Notes: generated by a model from the letters alone, not told the origin. A stretch of 49,216 bases of DNA from an uncultured Eggerthellaceae bacterium (GCA_910588095.1 CAJUQH010000017.1:1-49216), one strand, 5' to 3'; shown: positions 33,264 to 42,992, counted from the stretch's first letter. A program made the numbers and translations.

Positions 33264-36211
33264 TCAGCTTTCCGGATTCGCCAACGCCATCGTGTACGTT
33301 ACCGAGCAGACGGGCGTGGTGGCTTCCGTGAGGGTTGGCAGCAGCTCGTCCGGTATGGCGAAGCGGTAGCTTATGGGCACGCGCGTGCCGTAGGATGCCA
33401 TGCGGAAGGCGGCGGCCGATGCGGGCGCCTGGGATGCGGAAGCGTTCAGCGCGAAGCGCGCATCGGGCACGGTGGAGCCTGCCGCCAGCACTTCCAGGGC
33501 CACGTCGGCCACGGATGCCGCGCCGAAGAGCTCGGTCGCACCTGCAAGCGGCTCGAACGCCACGTCGGCCACCGTCAGCGGCTCGCCGCAGCGAGACTCG
33601 ATGTAGCCTGTCGCCTCCTCTTGCTCCTCGATGCCGAGCAGGTCAACCCGTGCGGTCACCTCGAACGGCACATCGGCTGAGATGGCAGGCGTCCAGTGCG
33701 CCGTGTAGGAGCGGTCGCCGGTGGAGCCCTTGGCGATAGTGACCGTCTTGTTGGCGCTGCCCGAGAGCCCCGTCCCCGACCAGCCGGCAAACGTGTAGCC
33801 GGTGCGCGTGGGGCTCTTCAGCGTGAAGGAGGCCGTCTCGGCGTTGTAGGTAGTTGGGTTGCCTGACACGCTGCCCCCGTCGAGCTCGTAGGTTATCGAG
33901 TAAGGGTTGAGCGACCAGTGGGCATGATAGGTGGCGTTGGCTGTGGGCAGCGCCGTCGAGGAGGTCACCTGGGTGCCGCCTGATGCCGCCGTCCACCAGC
34001 CGGCGAAGGTGTAGCCTGCGCGTGTCGGGTTGCTGGCCGGCATGGGCACCTTGGCGCTCGACGAGTACGTGGCGCTCGTGTTCGCTACGCTCGAGCCTCC
34101 TTGGCTGTTCCATGTGAGCGTGATGGGGTTGGCGGTCCAGCGTGCGTAAAGCGTGGTGTTGGCTGTTTTGTTCCATGTGCGCGCGCTCGCTCCAGCCGCC
34201 GTGTAGTACTGTGTGCCGCCCGTTGCTGAGCTCGTGTCGTACCAACCCCCAAAGGTATAGCCAGCGCGTGTGGGCTTGGTGGTAGAGATAGTCGGCATTG
34301 CCGAATCGTAAGTGGCAGTCACGTTCGCCGCCTGGCCGCCAGAGCCGCTATTGGCGCTGAAAGAAACTGTGTACGTATTGGCTGTCCATCGGGCATAAAG
34401 CGTGGTATTCGCTGTCTTGTTCCATGTGCGAGCACTAGCGCAAGAGGCTGTGTAGTACTGCGTGCCGCCCGTTGCTGCGCTCGTGTCGTACCAACCCCCG
34501 AAGGTGTAGCCTGTGCGCTTGGGAACCGTACTCCCCCCATAGCCCTGGGAGCTTTGCCCATAGTACTTGTTCTCGGACTTTGCTGCCGTGTCCGCAGTAT
34601 TGCTGCCCCAGTATCCGCCATTGGCGTTCCACGTTACGGGGATATTCCAGATGGCATAAAGAGTCGTCACGGCAGTGTAGGAGGTATCAAAATAGACGAG
34701 GAGGCTTGTAATGCCACTCGTCGCAGTTGCGGTCTCCCCCCAAAATGCGAATGTGTAACCAGATCGAGCGGCGCTTCGACTGTAAGAGATGCCCGTGGAC
34801 CTATCGACCCAAGAATAGGTTGCACCCGATATCGTCAGGTCCCAAACGCTGCCAACCGCTGCATCCCATGTTACCGCCATCACTGGATAAGAGGCTGCGC
34901 CATAAACCGAGCCGCCATTGCCGTCAAGGGTGAAGGTATGAGCGAGTGCTCGTTCCGTTGCAGCACTCGAAATAGCCTCTACGACTGGGCCGATCACCTC
35001 TTCGCTTTCAGCATCAAAGCCATCGCTTGAATCAGCTTGTACCCTGGAGAATCCAACCGCCTCCCAGGCAGCCGCATCCTTCTCTTCAGGCAGGCTGACC
35101 GTGATGGCTGACGGGTCGACCTCGGGCAGGCCATCGTCAGCTGAGGAGAGGGCAACCAGGGCGGTGAGCTGGGCGCCTGCACCGGAGCCATCGGCTGCGG
35201 CCGAGGCGACAGGCAGGCTGACGGTGGGCACGGACGTGAAGACATCCGGGCTCACGGAGGTGACGCTCGCAGGAGCGGTGATGGTGGCCAGGCTCGCACA
35301 GGCTTCCATTGCGCCAGCAGCTATCGTCGTGCAGCCGTCCCGTATGGTGATGTCGGTGGCGCCGGCTGGGACGCGCAGGAGCGTCGAGCCGTCAGCGTCG
35401 TAGAGGAGACCATCCCAGGAGGAGTAGGAACTGCTGCCCGCATCGACCGAGATGGCGGTCACGCCGGCACAATGCGAGAAGGCCTGCGCATCCACCTCCT
35501 CGGCCTTTGAGCTGATGCGGGCAGCGCCCGTCCTGCCCCCGGGAATGAGCAGGAGGCGAGAGAAGCTGGCATCGTAGAGGATGCCGTCGAAGGAGGCGTA
35601 AGAGGGGTTGGCCGGGTCGACCTCGACCGAGGCGACGTCGCTCGAGCGGAAGGCCCGCTCGTCGACGTTGCCCACCGACGCAGGCAGCTCGACGGACGCG
35701 ATGCCCGAGAGGTAGAAGGCGTAGGCGCCGATGACGGAGACCGCGTAGTCGACGCCCTCGAAGGAGACGGAAGCAGGGATGGCGAGGGCATCCGAACCCT
35801 CGCCAGGCGATACCCCGACGAGCTCGACGGCATCGCTATCTGCGACCGCGAAGGTCATCCCGTCGACCGTGAACGAGCCGACTATCGGCTCGCCGTCCAA
35901 GGCCACGTCGGCCCGCACGAAGGCAGTGGGCCCTCCTGCAAGGGCGCTCGCAAGGGGCATGGGCGAGCTGCCCGTCGCTGCCACCGCAGCCGCGCCAGCA
36001 TCCCCGGGTGCTTCCGCGCCCTCGCCTTCCGCGGGGTCTTCGGTTGTTGATGGGTTCTCCGAGCCGTCAGCGGGCTCGGCTTGGCTTAGAGGATTACCCC
36101 CCCCTCAAACGCCAGCGCGTCAGCGGGCAGGAGCCCGCAGGCCAGCATGAGGGACAAGGCTATGCCGAAAGATGATGCGGCGCAGCGCCGCAAGGCGTTC
36201 CCGATTCGCAT
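33264..36211 (-). CDS. Phase-variable BspA-LRR / InlB-repeat surface protein, locus 2 (OFF frame in this sequence)
   Basis: Paralogue of locus 1. ATG 36211 (MRIGNALRR) opens a signal peptide cleaved after ADALA. Eight G at 36097-36104 then lead to the end GGVIL-stop. With nine G the reading continues through an acidic linker (SQAEPADGSENPSTTEDP) into the body and ends at TGA 33264, giving 982 residues. It has the LASALAGGP segment, a BspA-type LRR region and about five InlB-type repeats (including FSANSGSGGQ and YELDGGSVSG), then the shared C-terminal domain ending CSVTYTMALANPES. The last 27 nt beyond the stop also match those after locus 1 (119-145), with two mismatches. The gene is divergent from mntA-hepT and shares a promoter region with it. 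Confidence 0.85.
36059..36079 (-). repeat. Inverted repeat downstream of the poly-G tract, locus 2
   Basis: CCGAGCC and GGCTCGG form a 7-bp stem with a 7-nt loop, 17 nt downstream of the tract. The position is that of the stem in loci 1 and 3 but the paired bases differ, so pairing is kept while sequence has changed. Confidence 0.55.
36097..36104 (-). repeat. Poly-G(8) putative phase-switch tract, locus 2
   Basis: Eight G in the gene between GAG and GTA, just after the signal peptide. G8 reads to VIL-stop and G9 opens the 982-residue reading. The flanks differ slightly from loci 1 and 3 (TAATCC instead of TAGCCC downstream), yet tract length and phase are the same. Confidence 0.85.
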
Positions 36212-36315
36212 TTTCGCTTGCTTCCTTCCCGACAAAAATGAAAGCAAAGTATGTTCCCGTTGAAGGCTGCGCCGTCGCGCTCGCATTGCAGCGACGCCGC
36301 GCCTCAGTGATGCGC

Positions 36316-36345
36316 ACTCTAGCACACGCAAGAAGGGAATTGCAA
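36316..36345 (-). promoter_or_regulatory. Promoter of surface locus 2
   Basis: TTGCAA (36340-36345), 18-bp spacer, TAGAGT (36316-36321) preceded by TGC, matching loci 1 and 3. Its -35 lies within the mntA promoter region, so the two divergent units may interfere with each other. Confidence 0.65.
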
Positions 36346-36355
36346 ACGGGGCTTC

Positions 36356-36364
36356 TGCTAGAAT
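36356..36364 (+). promoter_or_regulatory. mntA-hepT promoter (extended -10)
   Basis: TGC-TAGAAT, 25 nt upstream of the mntA start codon and 11 bp from the -35 of the divergent surface gene. Confidence 0.45.
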
Positions 36365-36388
36365 GGGCCTTGGCGAAAGGAGGATGGC

Positions 36389-36709
36389 ATGGGCAACCTC
36401 AGCATCGAGCGCATAAAAGGCCAGGTGAACGCTGTAGTGCGAGCCTACAATGCTGAAGCCTCCATGCCAGACTGCATTAGCCAGGTCTCGCTCTTCGGCA
36501 GCTACGCCGACGGTCGCGCCAACGACCGCTCGGACGTGGACCTGCTCGTGCGCTTCCAGTCTCCCGTCGTCAGCCTCATCACCCTCGGTCGCGTGCTCGA
36601 CCTGCTCGAACGGGCTCTAGGCGTCTCTGTCGATGTGGTGCAAGACCCCCTGCCCGAAGGCTCCTTACTGCAGATCACGAAGGTGGTGCCGCTCTATGAG
36701 GGAGCCTGA
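36389..36709 (+). CDS. mntA: MntA-like nucleotidyltransferase antitoxin
   Basis: A 106-residue minimal nucleotidyltransferase with the exact GSx10DxD signature (LFGSYADGRANDRSDVDLLV): the GS helix and both metal-binding Asp residues are present, and a third acidic residue follows in SVDVV. In type VII toxin-antitoxin systems MntA AMPylates a Tyr of the HEPN toxin HepT. AAAGGAGG lies just upstream of ATG 36389. The gene overlaps hepT by 14 nt. It lies between two putative phase-variable surface genes and is transcribed away from locus 2. Confidence 0.9.
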   Translation: MGNLSIERIKGQVNAVVRAYNAEASMPDCISQVSLFGSYADGRANDRSDVDLLVRFQSPVVSLITLGRVLDLLERALGVSVDVVQDPLPEGSLLQITKVVPLYEGA

Positions 36710-37028
36710 CGCGCGCATCCTGGAAAAGATAGCAAGCGAGATCGGCTACCTCTCCGACCTTCTCGCCAATCTTGACGAGGACGCATTCCTCTCAGATGAG
36801 ACCGCGCAGCGCGCCGCAGCCATGACCTCGATCAACATCGGCGAGCTTGCCAAGCACCTCTCTGATGACTTCTACCAGGAGCATCCTGACTCGGAGCTAC
36901 GCTACGCTGCAAAGACCCGCGACGTCTACGCCCATGGCTACTTCTCCTTGTCCTTCGCCACGGTCTACAAGACAGCCATGGAGGACTACCCGCGCTTGCG
37001 CGAGTGGATACTGCGCGCTTTGAGCTAA
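36696..37028 (+). CDS. hepT: HepT-like HEPN toxin
   Basis: A 110-residue all-helical HEPN protein with the RNase motif Rx4HxY as RDVYAHGY, i.e. catalytic Arg and His plus the Tyr that MntA modifies in characterised pairs. The start at ATG 36696 (MREPDARILEKI) is within the last codons of mntA and is preceded by AAGGTGG; the frame upstream lacks family similarity. The motifs look intact, so both components are probably active. The stop lies 32 nt from the 3' end of convergent surface locus 3. Confidence 0.9.
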   Translation: MREPDARILEKIASEIGYLSDLLANLDEDAFLSDETAQRAAAMTSINIGELAKHLSDDFYQEHPDSELRYAAKTRDVYAHGYFSLSFATVYKTAMEDYPRLREWILRALS

Positions 37029-37060
37029 GCCCAGAATCTCCACGGCTGCGGGCCATTCGA

Positions 37061-39612
37061 TCATGCCAACGCCACGGTATAGGCCACCGAGCAGACGGGT
37101 TTCTCGGTCTCGACGAGCGTCGGCAGCAGCTCATCGGGTATGGCGAAGCGGTAGCCTATGGGCACGCGCGTGCCGTAGGATGCCATGCGGAAGGCGGCGG
37201 CCGACGCTGGCGCCTGGGATGCGGAAGCATCGAGCGCAAAGCGCGCATCGGGCGAGACGGAGCCTGCGGCCAGCACTTCCAGGGCCACGTCGGCCACATT
37301 GGCTGCGCCGAAGATCTCGGTCGCGCCCGCGAGCGGAGTGAGCTCGATGCTCGCCACCGTCAGCGGCTCGCCGCAGCGCGACTCGATGTAGCCTGATGCC
37401 GGTACCTGCTCCTCGATGCCGAGCAGGTCGACCCGTGCGGTCACCTCGAGCGGCACATCGGCTGAGATGGTCGGTTCCCACTGGGCGTAGAGCGTCACGG
37501 TGGCGTTCGCCGTCGCGGTGAGGTTCGGCTTGGCAATCGTGCCGGCCTGATAGCGCGTGCCGGTGCCGTCTGCCTTCGTGTCCCAGCCCTTGAACGTGTA
37601 GCCTTGGCGCGTGGGCGTCGGCAACGTCGCGTTGGCGTCATAGGTGGCCTGCACAGAGGTGGCAGCTGAGCCGCCTTGGGGGTCGAAGGCGATGGCGTAC
37701 TTATTGGCCGTCCAGCGCGCATAGAGCGTGGCGTTGGCCGTCTTGTTCCAGGTGCGAGCACTGGCGCCAGCGGCCGTGTAGTACTGCGTGCCGCCAGTTG
37801 CGGCGCTCGTGTCGTACCAGCCCCCGAAGGTGTAGCCCGTGCGCGTGGGCTTGGTGGTGGAGATGGTCGGCATGTTGGCCGCGTAGGTGGCGGTCACATT
37901 GGCCGTCTGGCCGCCCGAGCCGCCGTTGGCGTTGAAGGAGACGGTGTAGGTGTTGGCCTTCCAATTCGCATAGATGGCGCCACTCGTAACAGCTTGGCTT
38001 GCCGTGCTCGTCGAGGGTATGGTCGCAGCCCCCGTCCACCCTGTGAACGTGTAGCCTGTTCGCCCGTCAGGCGTTAGGCTGTAATAGTAAGCGTTGCCAG
38101 CCGTCCACATGTCGATGCGATTGCACCATACTTGCGCACTGCTCGCAGGCCATGCGTACTGAGTGACCTTAGATGCCATATCGACATTAGTTCCAGGAGC
38201 AACAACGGTATTTCCACCCGTTCCCGTTCCGCGCCATACGGAAACAGTTCCTCCATTCCCATAGATGGTGATGCTCGCAGCATAGGCTGTTGCGCTTCCG
38301 AGTTCCGCAACCAGCGATGCAGGCATCTCGGAAACCGTGAACCCGATAGCGTGCCATAGGCCGATATCGGCACCTTCGGGCAGGATGACCGTGATGGCGC
38401 CCGGGTCGACATCGGGAAGGTCGTCAGCTGTGGAGGAGAGAGCGACGAGGGCGCTAAGCTGGGTGCTTGCACCGGGGCCGTCGGACACGGCCGAGGCGGC
38501 AGGCAGGCTCACCGTGGGCACCGATGTGAGCACGTCAGGGCTCACGGAGGCGATGCTTGCGGGAGCTGTGATGGCGCTGAGCTGCGCGCAGCCCTCCAGG
38601 GCGCCAGCCGCTATGGTCGTGCAGCCCTCCCGTATGGTGATGTCGGTTGCGCCTGCCGGCACGCGAAGGAGAGTCGTGCCGTCGGCATCGTATAGGAGTC
38701 CTTCCCAGGAGGAGAGGTGCGCGCTGCCCGCATCGACCGAGATCGAATCCACGCCAGCACAATGCGAGAAGGCCGACGCGTCCACCTCCTCGGCCTTGTC
38801 GGAGATGCGGACAGCGCCCTGCCTGCCCCCGGGAATGAGCAGGAGGCTTGATCGGGTGGCGTCGTAGAGGACGCCGTCGTAGGAGGAGAAGCTGGGGTTG
38901 CCGTCGGCGACGGTGACGTTGGTGACGTCGCTCGAGCGGAACGCGTGCCCATCGACGTCGCTCACGCTCGCGGGTAACGTGACATCCGTCACGCCCGAGA
39001 GGTAGAAGGCGTAGGGGGCTATGGCGGTGAGGGTGTAGTTTGCGTTCTCGTAGGCGACGGATTCAGGAAGGGCGAGGTTGGCGACGCCAGCTTCGCTGGC
39101 ATGGTCTTCATCGGACCCTTCGACTTCGCCGCCTTCGGCGGCTCCGCTCAGGGTGACGGAGGGGTCGACCCCGACGAGCTCGACGGCGGATTCGCCCGTG
39201 ACCGCGAAGGTCAGGCTGTCGACGATGAAGGAGCCTACGACAGGCTCGCCATCGAGGGCGACGTCAGCGTTGACGAAGGCGACGGGCTTGCCCGCAAGGG
39301 CAGAGGCGAGGGTCATCGGCTCTGCATTGGGCCCTTCGGCTCCGGTAGCTTCGGCCCCTTCGCCCAGAGCGACGGAAGGCTCGCCTTCTGCATCAGCGCC
39401 CGCGCCGCCATCCGCAGCGGCGCCTTCCGCAGCTTCTTCAGAGGCTGAAGGGACCTCCGAACCAGGATCTGGTTCGCTTTGGCTTAGAGGGCTACCCCCC
39501 CCACGCCTTCTGCCAAGGCATCAGCGGGCAGCAGGCTTGAAGCCAACATGAATGACAGGGCTATGCCGAAAGATGATGCGGCAGCATGCCGCAAGGCGTT
39601 ACCGATTCGCAT
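37061..39612 (-). CDS. Phase-variable BspA-LRR / InlB-repeat surface protein, locus 3 (OFF frame in this sequence)
   Basis: Third paralogue. ATG 39612 (MRIGNALRHAAASSFG) opens a signal peptide almost identical to that of locus 1. Eight G at 39495-39502 lead to VAL-stop. With nine G the reading runs through the linker (SQSEPDPGSEVPSASEE) into the body and ends at 37061, giving 850 residues. It has the BspA-type LRR region, of which 171 bp nearly match locus 1, about three InlB-type repeats (one nearly matching locus 2, FNANGGSGGQTANVTATY), and the C-terminal domain, which ends early (CSVAYTVALA) and lacks the NPES of the other two. Upstream sequence from the signal peptide through the promoter is also close to locus 1, so the two are recent duplicates or are kept alike by recombination. 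Confidence 0.85.
38700..38870 (-). repeat. Near-identical LRR segment shared with locus 1
   Basis: Counterpart of 3522-3692, with one mismatch seen over 171 bp. Confidence 0.7.
39114..39157 (-). repeat. REP-like palindromic element inside coding sequence, locus 3 (copy C)
   Basis: Nearly the same as copy A at 4144-4186 (starts GTCACCCTGAGCGGAGCC on the minus strand, ends GAAGTCGAAGGGTC) but placed just before the LRR domain rather than in the linker. A degenerate copy lies in the locus 3 linker at 39331-39373. Confidence 0.5.
39458..39476 (-). repeat. Inverted repeat downstream of the poly-G tract, locus 3
   Basis: CGAACCAG, loop GAT, CTGGTTCG: the stem of locus 1 with a different loop, 18 nt downstream of the tract. 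Confidence 0.6.
39495..39502 (-). repeat. Poly-G(8) putative phase-switch tract, locus 3
   Basis: Eight G in the gene with the same flanking codons as locus 1 (GTG before, GTA GCC CTC TAA after in the OFF frame). G9 or G6 joins signal peptide and body. Confidence 0.85.
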
Positions 39613-39729
39613 TTCGTCTTGCTTCCTTCCCGATGCGAAAGCAAAGTATGTTCCCGTTTTGCTCAGCGCCCTTGCTGCCCCTGCGCTCGCATTGCAGCAG
39701 GAAAAGCTCGAAGCCGCCAAGTGATGCGC

Positions 39730-39759
39730 ACTCTAGCACACGCGGGCACGCAAGCGCAA
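39730..39759 (-). promoter_or_regulatory. Promoter of surface locus 3
   Basis: TTGCGC (39754-39759), 18-bp spacer, TAGAGT (39730-39735) preceded by TGC, as at loci 1 and 2. Confidence 0.65.
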
Positions 39760-39784
39760 ACTTGCCTGTTCAGGCAAGCCAAAG

Positions 39785-39815
39785 CAAAAGGCGGCCGGCT
39801 CGCGACCGACCGCCT
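39785..39815 (-). terminator. Terminator of the BceAB-like operon
   Basis: On the minus strand AGGCGGTCGG pairs with CCGGCCGCCT (one mismatch) and is followed by TTTTGCTTT. It lies 93 nt after the permease stop. Confidence 0.75.
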
Positions 39816-39907
39816 CTGAAGCAGATTCCCCGCTTCATGTTCCTAGCTTCTCGCTTGCACCCAAGCGCTTTCGCAGCCGAAGAAGCGAACACCCCACGCG
39901 CAACCAG

Positions 39908-42118
39908 CTACCCTTGCCGCACCGCCTGGCGCACGATGCCGCGGCTAGCCGCATAGGTGAGCGCGAAGTAACTGCCGTACACCACCAGCACCAGCACCGC
40001 TGCCATGAGGATGGGCCCCTGCACCGGCACACCCAACATCTCGAACAGCGAGTCGGCCATAACGCCGATGGCGCACGCGCTATGGCACACCGCCACCACC
40101 AGTGGCAACAGGAAGTAGACCAACGTCTGGACGAACAGCGACCGGTTGAGCATGGGCGCGTCGCAACCCAAGCGCGAGAGCGCCCGGTAACGCGGCTGCG
40201 AGTCGGCCGCCTCGGACAGCTGCTGGATGGCCAGCACCGCTGCCGTGGATATGAGCAGGACGAACCCGATGTACACCGCCAGGTACGTTATCATCAGGCG
40301 CAACCCGGCCGACTGCGCCATCATGGCGTCGGCGGTTATGATGCGCGACACCGGCCACAGCAGGCTGGCATAAGGCTCGCCCGCCCCAGCGGTGCCCTTG
40401 TCGAAACCGCCCATGGCAGCCGGCTGTAAGGCGGCTACGGCCTGGGCCAGCGCCTCGTCGTTCTGGGCCGCCGTCTTGCCGTTGTCGGCATACATCACGT
40501 CGAGGAACTGGATCTCGGGGATGACACCCTGGGCACGCAATGCGTCCACCGCTTCGTCGGGCACCACGGTGTACAGCGCCGTCGAGGTCATGGCGTTGTC
40601 CTCCAGCTGGGTGTCATACACCTTGGGCCCATAGGCAAGCTCGTAGCCGCCCACGGTCAGCGCAGGCTGGGCCTTGGCGATGGCTTCGGCAGTAGCCTGC
40701 GAAAGCTCCAGGTTGTTCACCATCGCGCATTCGCCTGGCGCCAGCTCCACCGCCGGCTGCCCCACGAGCGCCCGCACGGCGTTGAACTCGGAAAGCGCGA
40801 ACACCGCCACGTGCTGGTCGCGCAGCGAGGCCAGCTCGGCGTTGGCCACCACTGCATCGCCCGCGACCGCGCTCGCCGCGTCCAGCAGCGGCCCGAACAG
40901 CTCATCCGGCGCGCTGTACCCGTTTATCTGCGCTGACTGCGCCACCGTGGCATCCCATAGCTCCGGCGCGGCATCGCGCAACGCCGCGGCCATGTCCCAG
41001 TCGTAAGCCTCGGCCTGGGCCAGGCGCTCGGGGGCTTCCGCCGCCATCTCGGCCCGGCGCTCCAACGGGTCGCCGCTTGACGTCGCCCGCGAGCCGTCAG
41101 GCCCGTACCACACCGCTGCTTGCAGCGTGGCGCTGTAGGGGTTCGCCTTCTCCATGCCGGTGGTGAACACCTCCACCAGTCCCATGCCGGTCGAGAACAC
41201 CGTTATGCTGAAGAACAGCATGACGCACACCGCCCACAGCGAGAGGAACGCCGTGTTCACCTTGCTGGCAAGCTGGCGCGTGGTGAAGGGCACAAGCCCG
41301 CGCAGGTACGCGCCAGGTGCCCGCGTGAGCAGCCCGATGACGAACCCCGCCAGCGCCCAGAACAGCACCAGCGTGCCCACCAGCATGAGCACCGTGGCCC
41401 GCAAGAAGCGCGGGTCATCCAGCATGACCAGCCCGCTTTCGATGAGCTGCTGGTACGCCACCGCCAACAGCGCCACGGCCACCACGAACGCCGCCAGGCA
41501 CACCCATGGGTTGCGCACGGCCACCTTCTCGTTCTTCGCGCTGGCTCGCAGCAGGTCGATGAGCTGGTAACGCTGCACCGTCACCAGGTTGAACAGGGCC
41601 ACCACCACGTAGATGATGGCGAAGCACCCGAGCGTCGTCACGAGCGCTTCTGCCGAGAACACGAACTGGTAGTTGCTCATGGTCACGCTGAACAGGCCGG
41701 CCGTCACGAACGACAGCCCTTGCGACAGCACGATGCCCGCCACCATGCCCACCGCTAGCGACGCGCAGCCCACCAGCAGCGTCTCGTACAGCACGATGCG
41801 CGTGATGGCGCCCGGCCCCATGCCCAGCGTGAGGTAGATGCCGAACTCATGCTTGCGCCGCTTGATGAGGAAGCGGTTGGCGTACACGATGAGGAAGCCC
41901 AGCACGCCCGCCACCAGCCACGAGAACATGTTGAGCATGCGCTGCGTGGTCTCGAACACGGTCTGGCTGGCCTGGGACTCTATATCGAACAGGATGGATT
42001 GGCTCTCGATGGAGTTGAACGCATAGAACACCGCCACGCCGAACAGCAGCGTCACGAAGTACAGCGAGTAGTCGCGCACGCTGCGGCGGATGTTGCGCAC
42101 AGCGAGCTTAAGCAGCAT
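39908..42118 (-). CDS. BceB-like FtsX-family ABC permease
   Basis: A 736-residue permease of the BceB/VraG type: about ten helices, with FtsX-like units near the N-terminus (LFGVAVFYAFNSIESQ, FGIYLTLGMGPGAITR) and C-terminus, and a large extracytoplasmic domain of about 230 residues in the middle. Such permeases confer resistance to, and sense, cell-envelope-targeting peptides together with a BceS kinase. The start at ATG 42118 (MLLKLAVRNIRRSVRDYSLYF) follows GGGGAGG and overlaps the ATPase gene by 11 nt. The drug or peptide specificity is unknown. Confidence 0.9.
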   Translation of the reverse strand: MLLKLAVRNIRRSVRDYSLYFVTLLFGVAVFYAFNSIESQSILFDIESQASQTVFETTQRMLNMFSWLVAGVLGFLIVYANRFLIKRRKHEFGIYLTLGMGPGAITRIVLYETLLVGCASLAVGMVAGIVLSQGLSFVTAGLFSVTMSNYQFVFSAEALVTTLGCFAIIYVVVALFNLVTVQRYQLIDLLRASAKNEKVAVRNPWVCLAAFVVAVALLAVAYQQLIESGLVMLDDPRFLRATVLMLVGTLVLFWALAGFVIGLLTRAPGAYLRGLVPFTTRQLASKVNTAFLSLWAVCVMLFFSITVFSTGMGLVEVFTTGMEKANPYSATLQAAVWYGPDGSRATSSGDPLERRAEMAAEAPERLAQAEAYDWDMAAALRDAAPELWDATVAQSAQINGYSAPDELFGPLLDAASAVAGDAVVANAELASLRDQHVAVFALSEFNAVRALVGQPAVELAPGECAMVNNLELSQATAEAIAKAQPALTVGGYELAYGPKVYDTQLEDNAMTSTALYTVVPDEAVDALRAQGVIPEIQFLDVMYADNGKTAAQNDEALAQAVAALQPAAMGGFDKGTAGAGEPYASLLWPVSRIITADAMMAQSAGLRLMITYLAVYIGFVLLISTAAVLAIQQLSEAADSQPRYRALSRLGCDAPMLNRSLFVQTLVYFLLPLVVAVCHSACAIGVMADSLFEMLGVPVQGPILMAAVLVLVVYGSYFALTYAASRGIVRQAVRQG

Positions 42119-42905
42119 GGCGCGCCTCCCCACCCAGGAACGCCACCACTTCCAGGATGCGCGCGAAGAAATCCTCGCGCTCCATGTCGCCACGGCGGAT
42201 CTCGTTGAACAGCGCGCCGTCCTTGATGAACAGCACGCGGTTGCTGAACGACGCGGCGTAGGAGTCGTGGGTGACCATCATGATGGTGGCGCCCATCTGC
42301 TGGTTCATCATCTCCAGCGTCTCGAGCATCACCGCGGCGCTGCGCGAGTCGAGCGCGCCGGTGGGCTCGTCGGCCAGGATGAGCGACGGGTCGCCCACGA
42401 TGGCGCGGGCCGCCGCCACGCGCTGCTTCTGACCGCCCGACATCTGATTGGGGTACTTCTTCAGCACTTCAGCCACGCCCAAGTTGGCCGCGATGGTCTG
42501 CACCTGAGCGCCGATGGTGCTGCTGGGCGCGTTCTTGATGGTCAGCGCCAGCGCGATGTTCTCGAAGCCGGTCAGCGTGTCCAGCAGGTTGGAGTCCTGG
42601 AAGATGAAGCCCAGCTCCTCGCGGCGGAAGCGCGCCAGCTGGCGCTTGGATAGGCCGGTTATGTCCTTGCCGTTTATGAGTATATGGCCGCTCGTGGGCT
42701 TATCGATGGTGGACACGCAGTTCAGCAGCGTGGTCTTGCCGCTGCCCGACGGCCCCATGATGGACACGAACTCGCCCGCCTCGACGTTGAACGACACGCC
42801 AGCCAGGGCATGGGTCACCGAATCGCGGCTGCCGAACACCTTCTCTATCGCGCGCACCGAAAGCAGCGGCGCAGGGGCGCCGCATACGCTTGCGACTTCT
42901 TTCAT
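42108..42905 (-). CDS. BceA-like ABC transporter ATPase
   Basis: A 265-residue ATPase of the MacB/BceA type with Walker A GPSGSGKT, a Q loop in FIFQDSNLL, signature MSGGQKQR, Walker B LILADEP followed by TGALD, and the H-loop THD. It energises the permease that follows. The start was set at ATG 42905 (MKEVASV) because AGAAGGAG is 9 nt away; ATG 42911 is too close to the site. A BceR-like operator lies about 90 nt upstream. Confidence 0.92.
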   Translation of the reverse strand: MKEVASVCGAPAPLLSVRAIEKVFGSRDSVTHALAGVSFNVEAGEFVSIMGPSGSGKTTLLNCVSTIDKPTSGHILINGKDITGLSKRQLARFRREELGFIFQDSNLLDTLTGFENIALALTIKNAPSSTIGAQVQTIAANLGVAEVLKKYPNQMSGGQKQRVAAARAIVGDPSLILADEPTGALDSRSAAVMLETLEMMNQQMGATIMMVTHDSYAASFSNRVLFIKDGALFNEIRRGDMEREDFFARILEVVAFLGGEARHAA

Positions 42906-42955
42906 GAGCATTCTCCTTCTTCGCGTTCTTTCAGGGAACGGCTCTATGCTATGGC

Positions 42956-42973
42956 GGCCCGCCGCGGCGGGCC
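42956..42973. repeat. 18-bp GC palindrome between sensor kinase and ABC genes
   Basis: GGCCCGCCGCGGCGGGCC is self-complementary. It lies between the kinase stop and the ATPase start and may end the regulator transcript or fold in the ABC leader. There is no T-run. Confidence 0.5.
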
Positions 42974-42992
42974 ATCGATTCGGCTTACGAAA

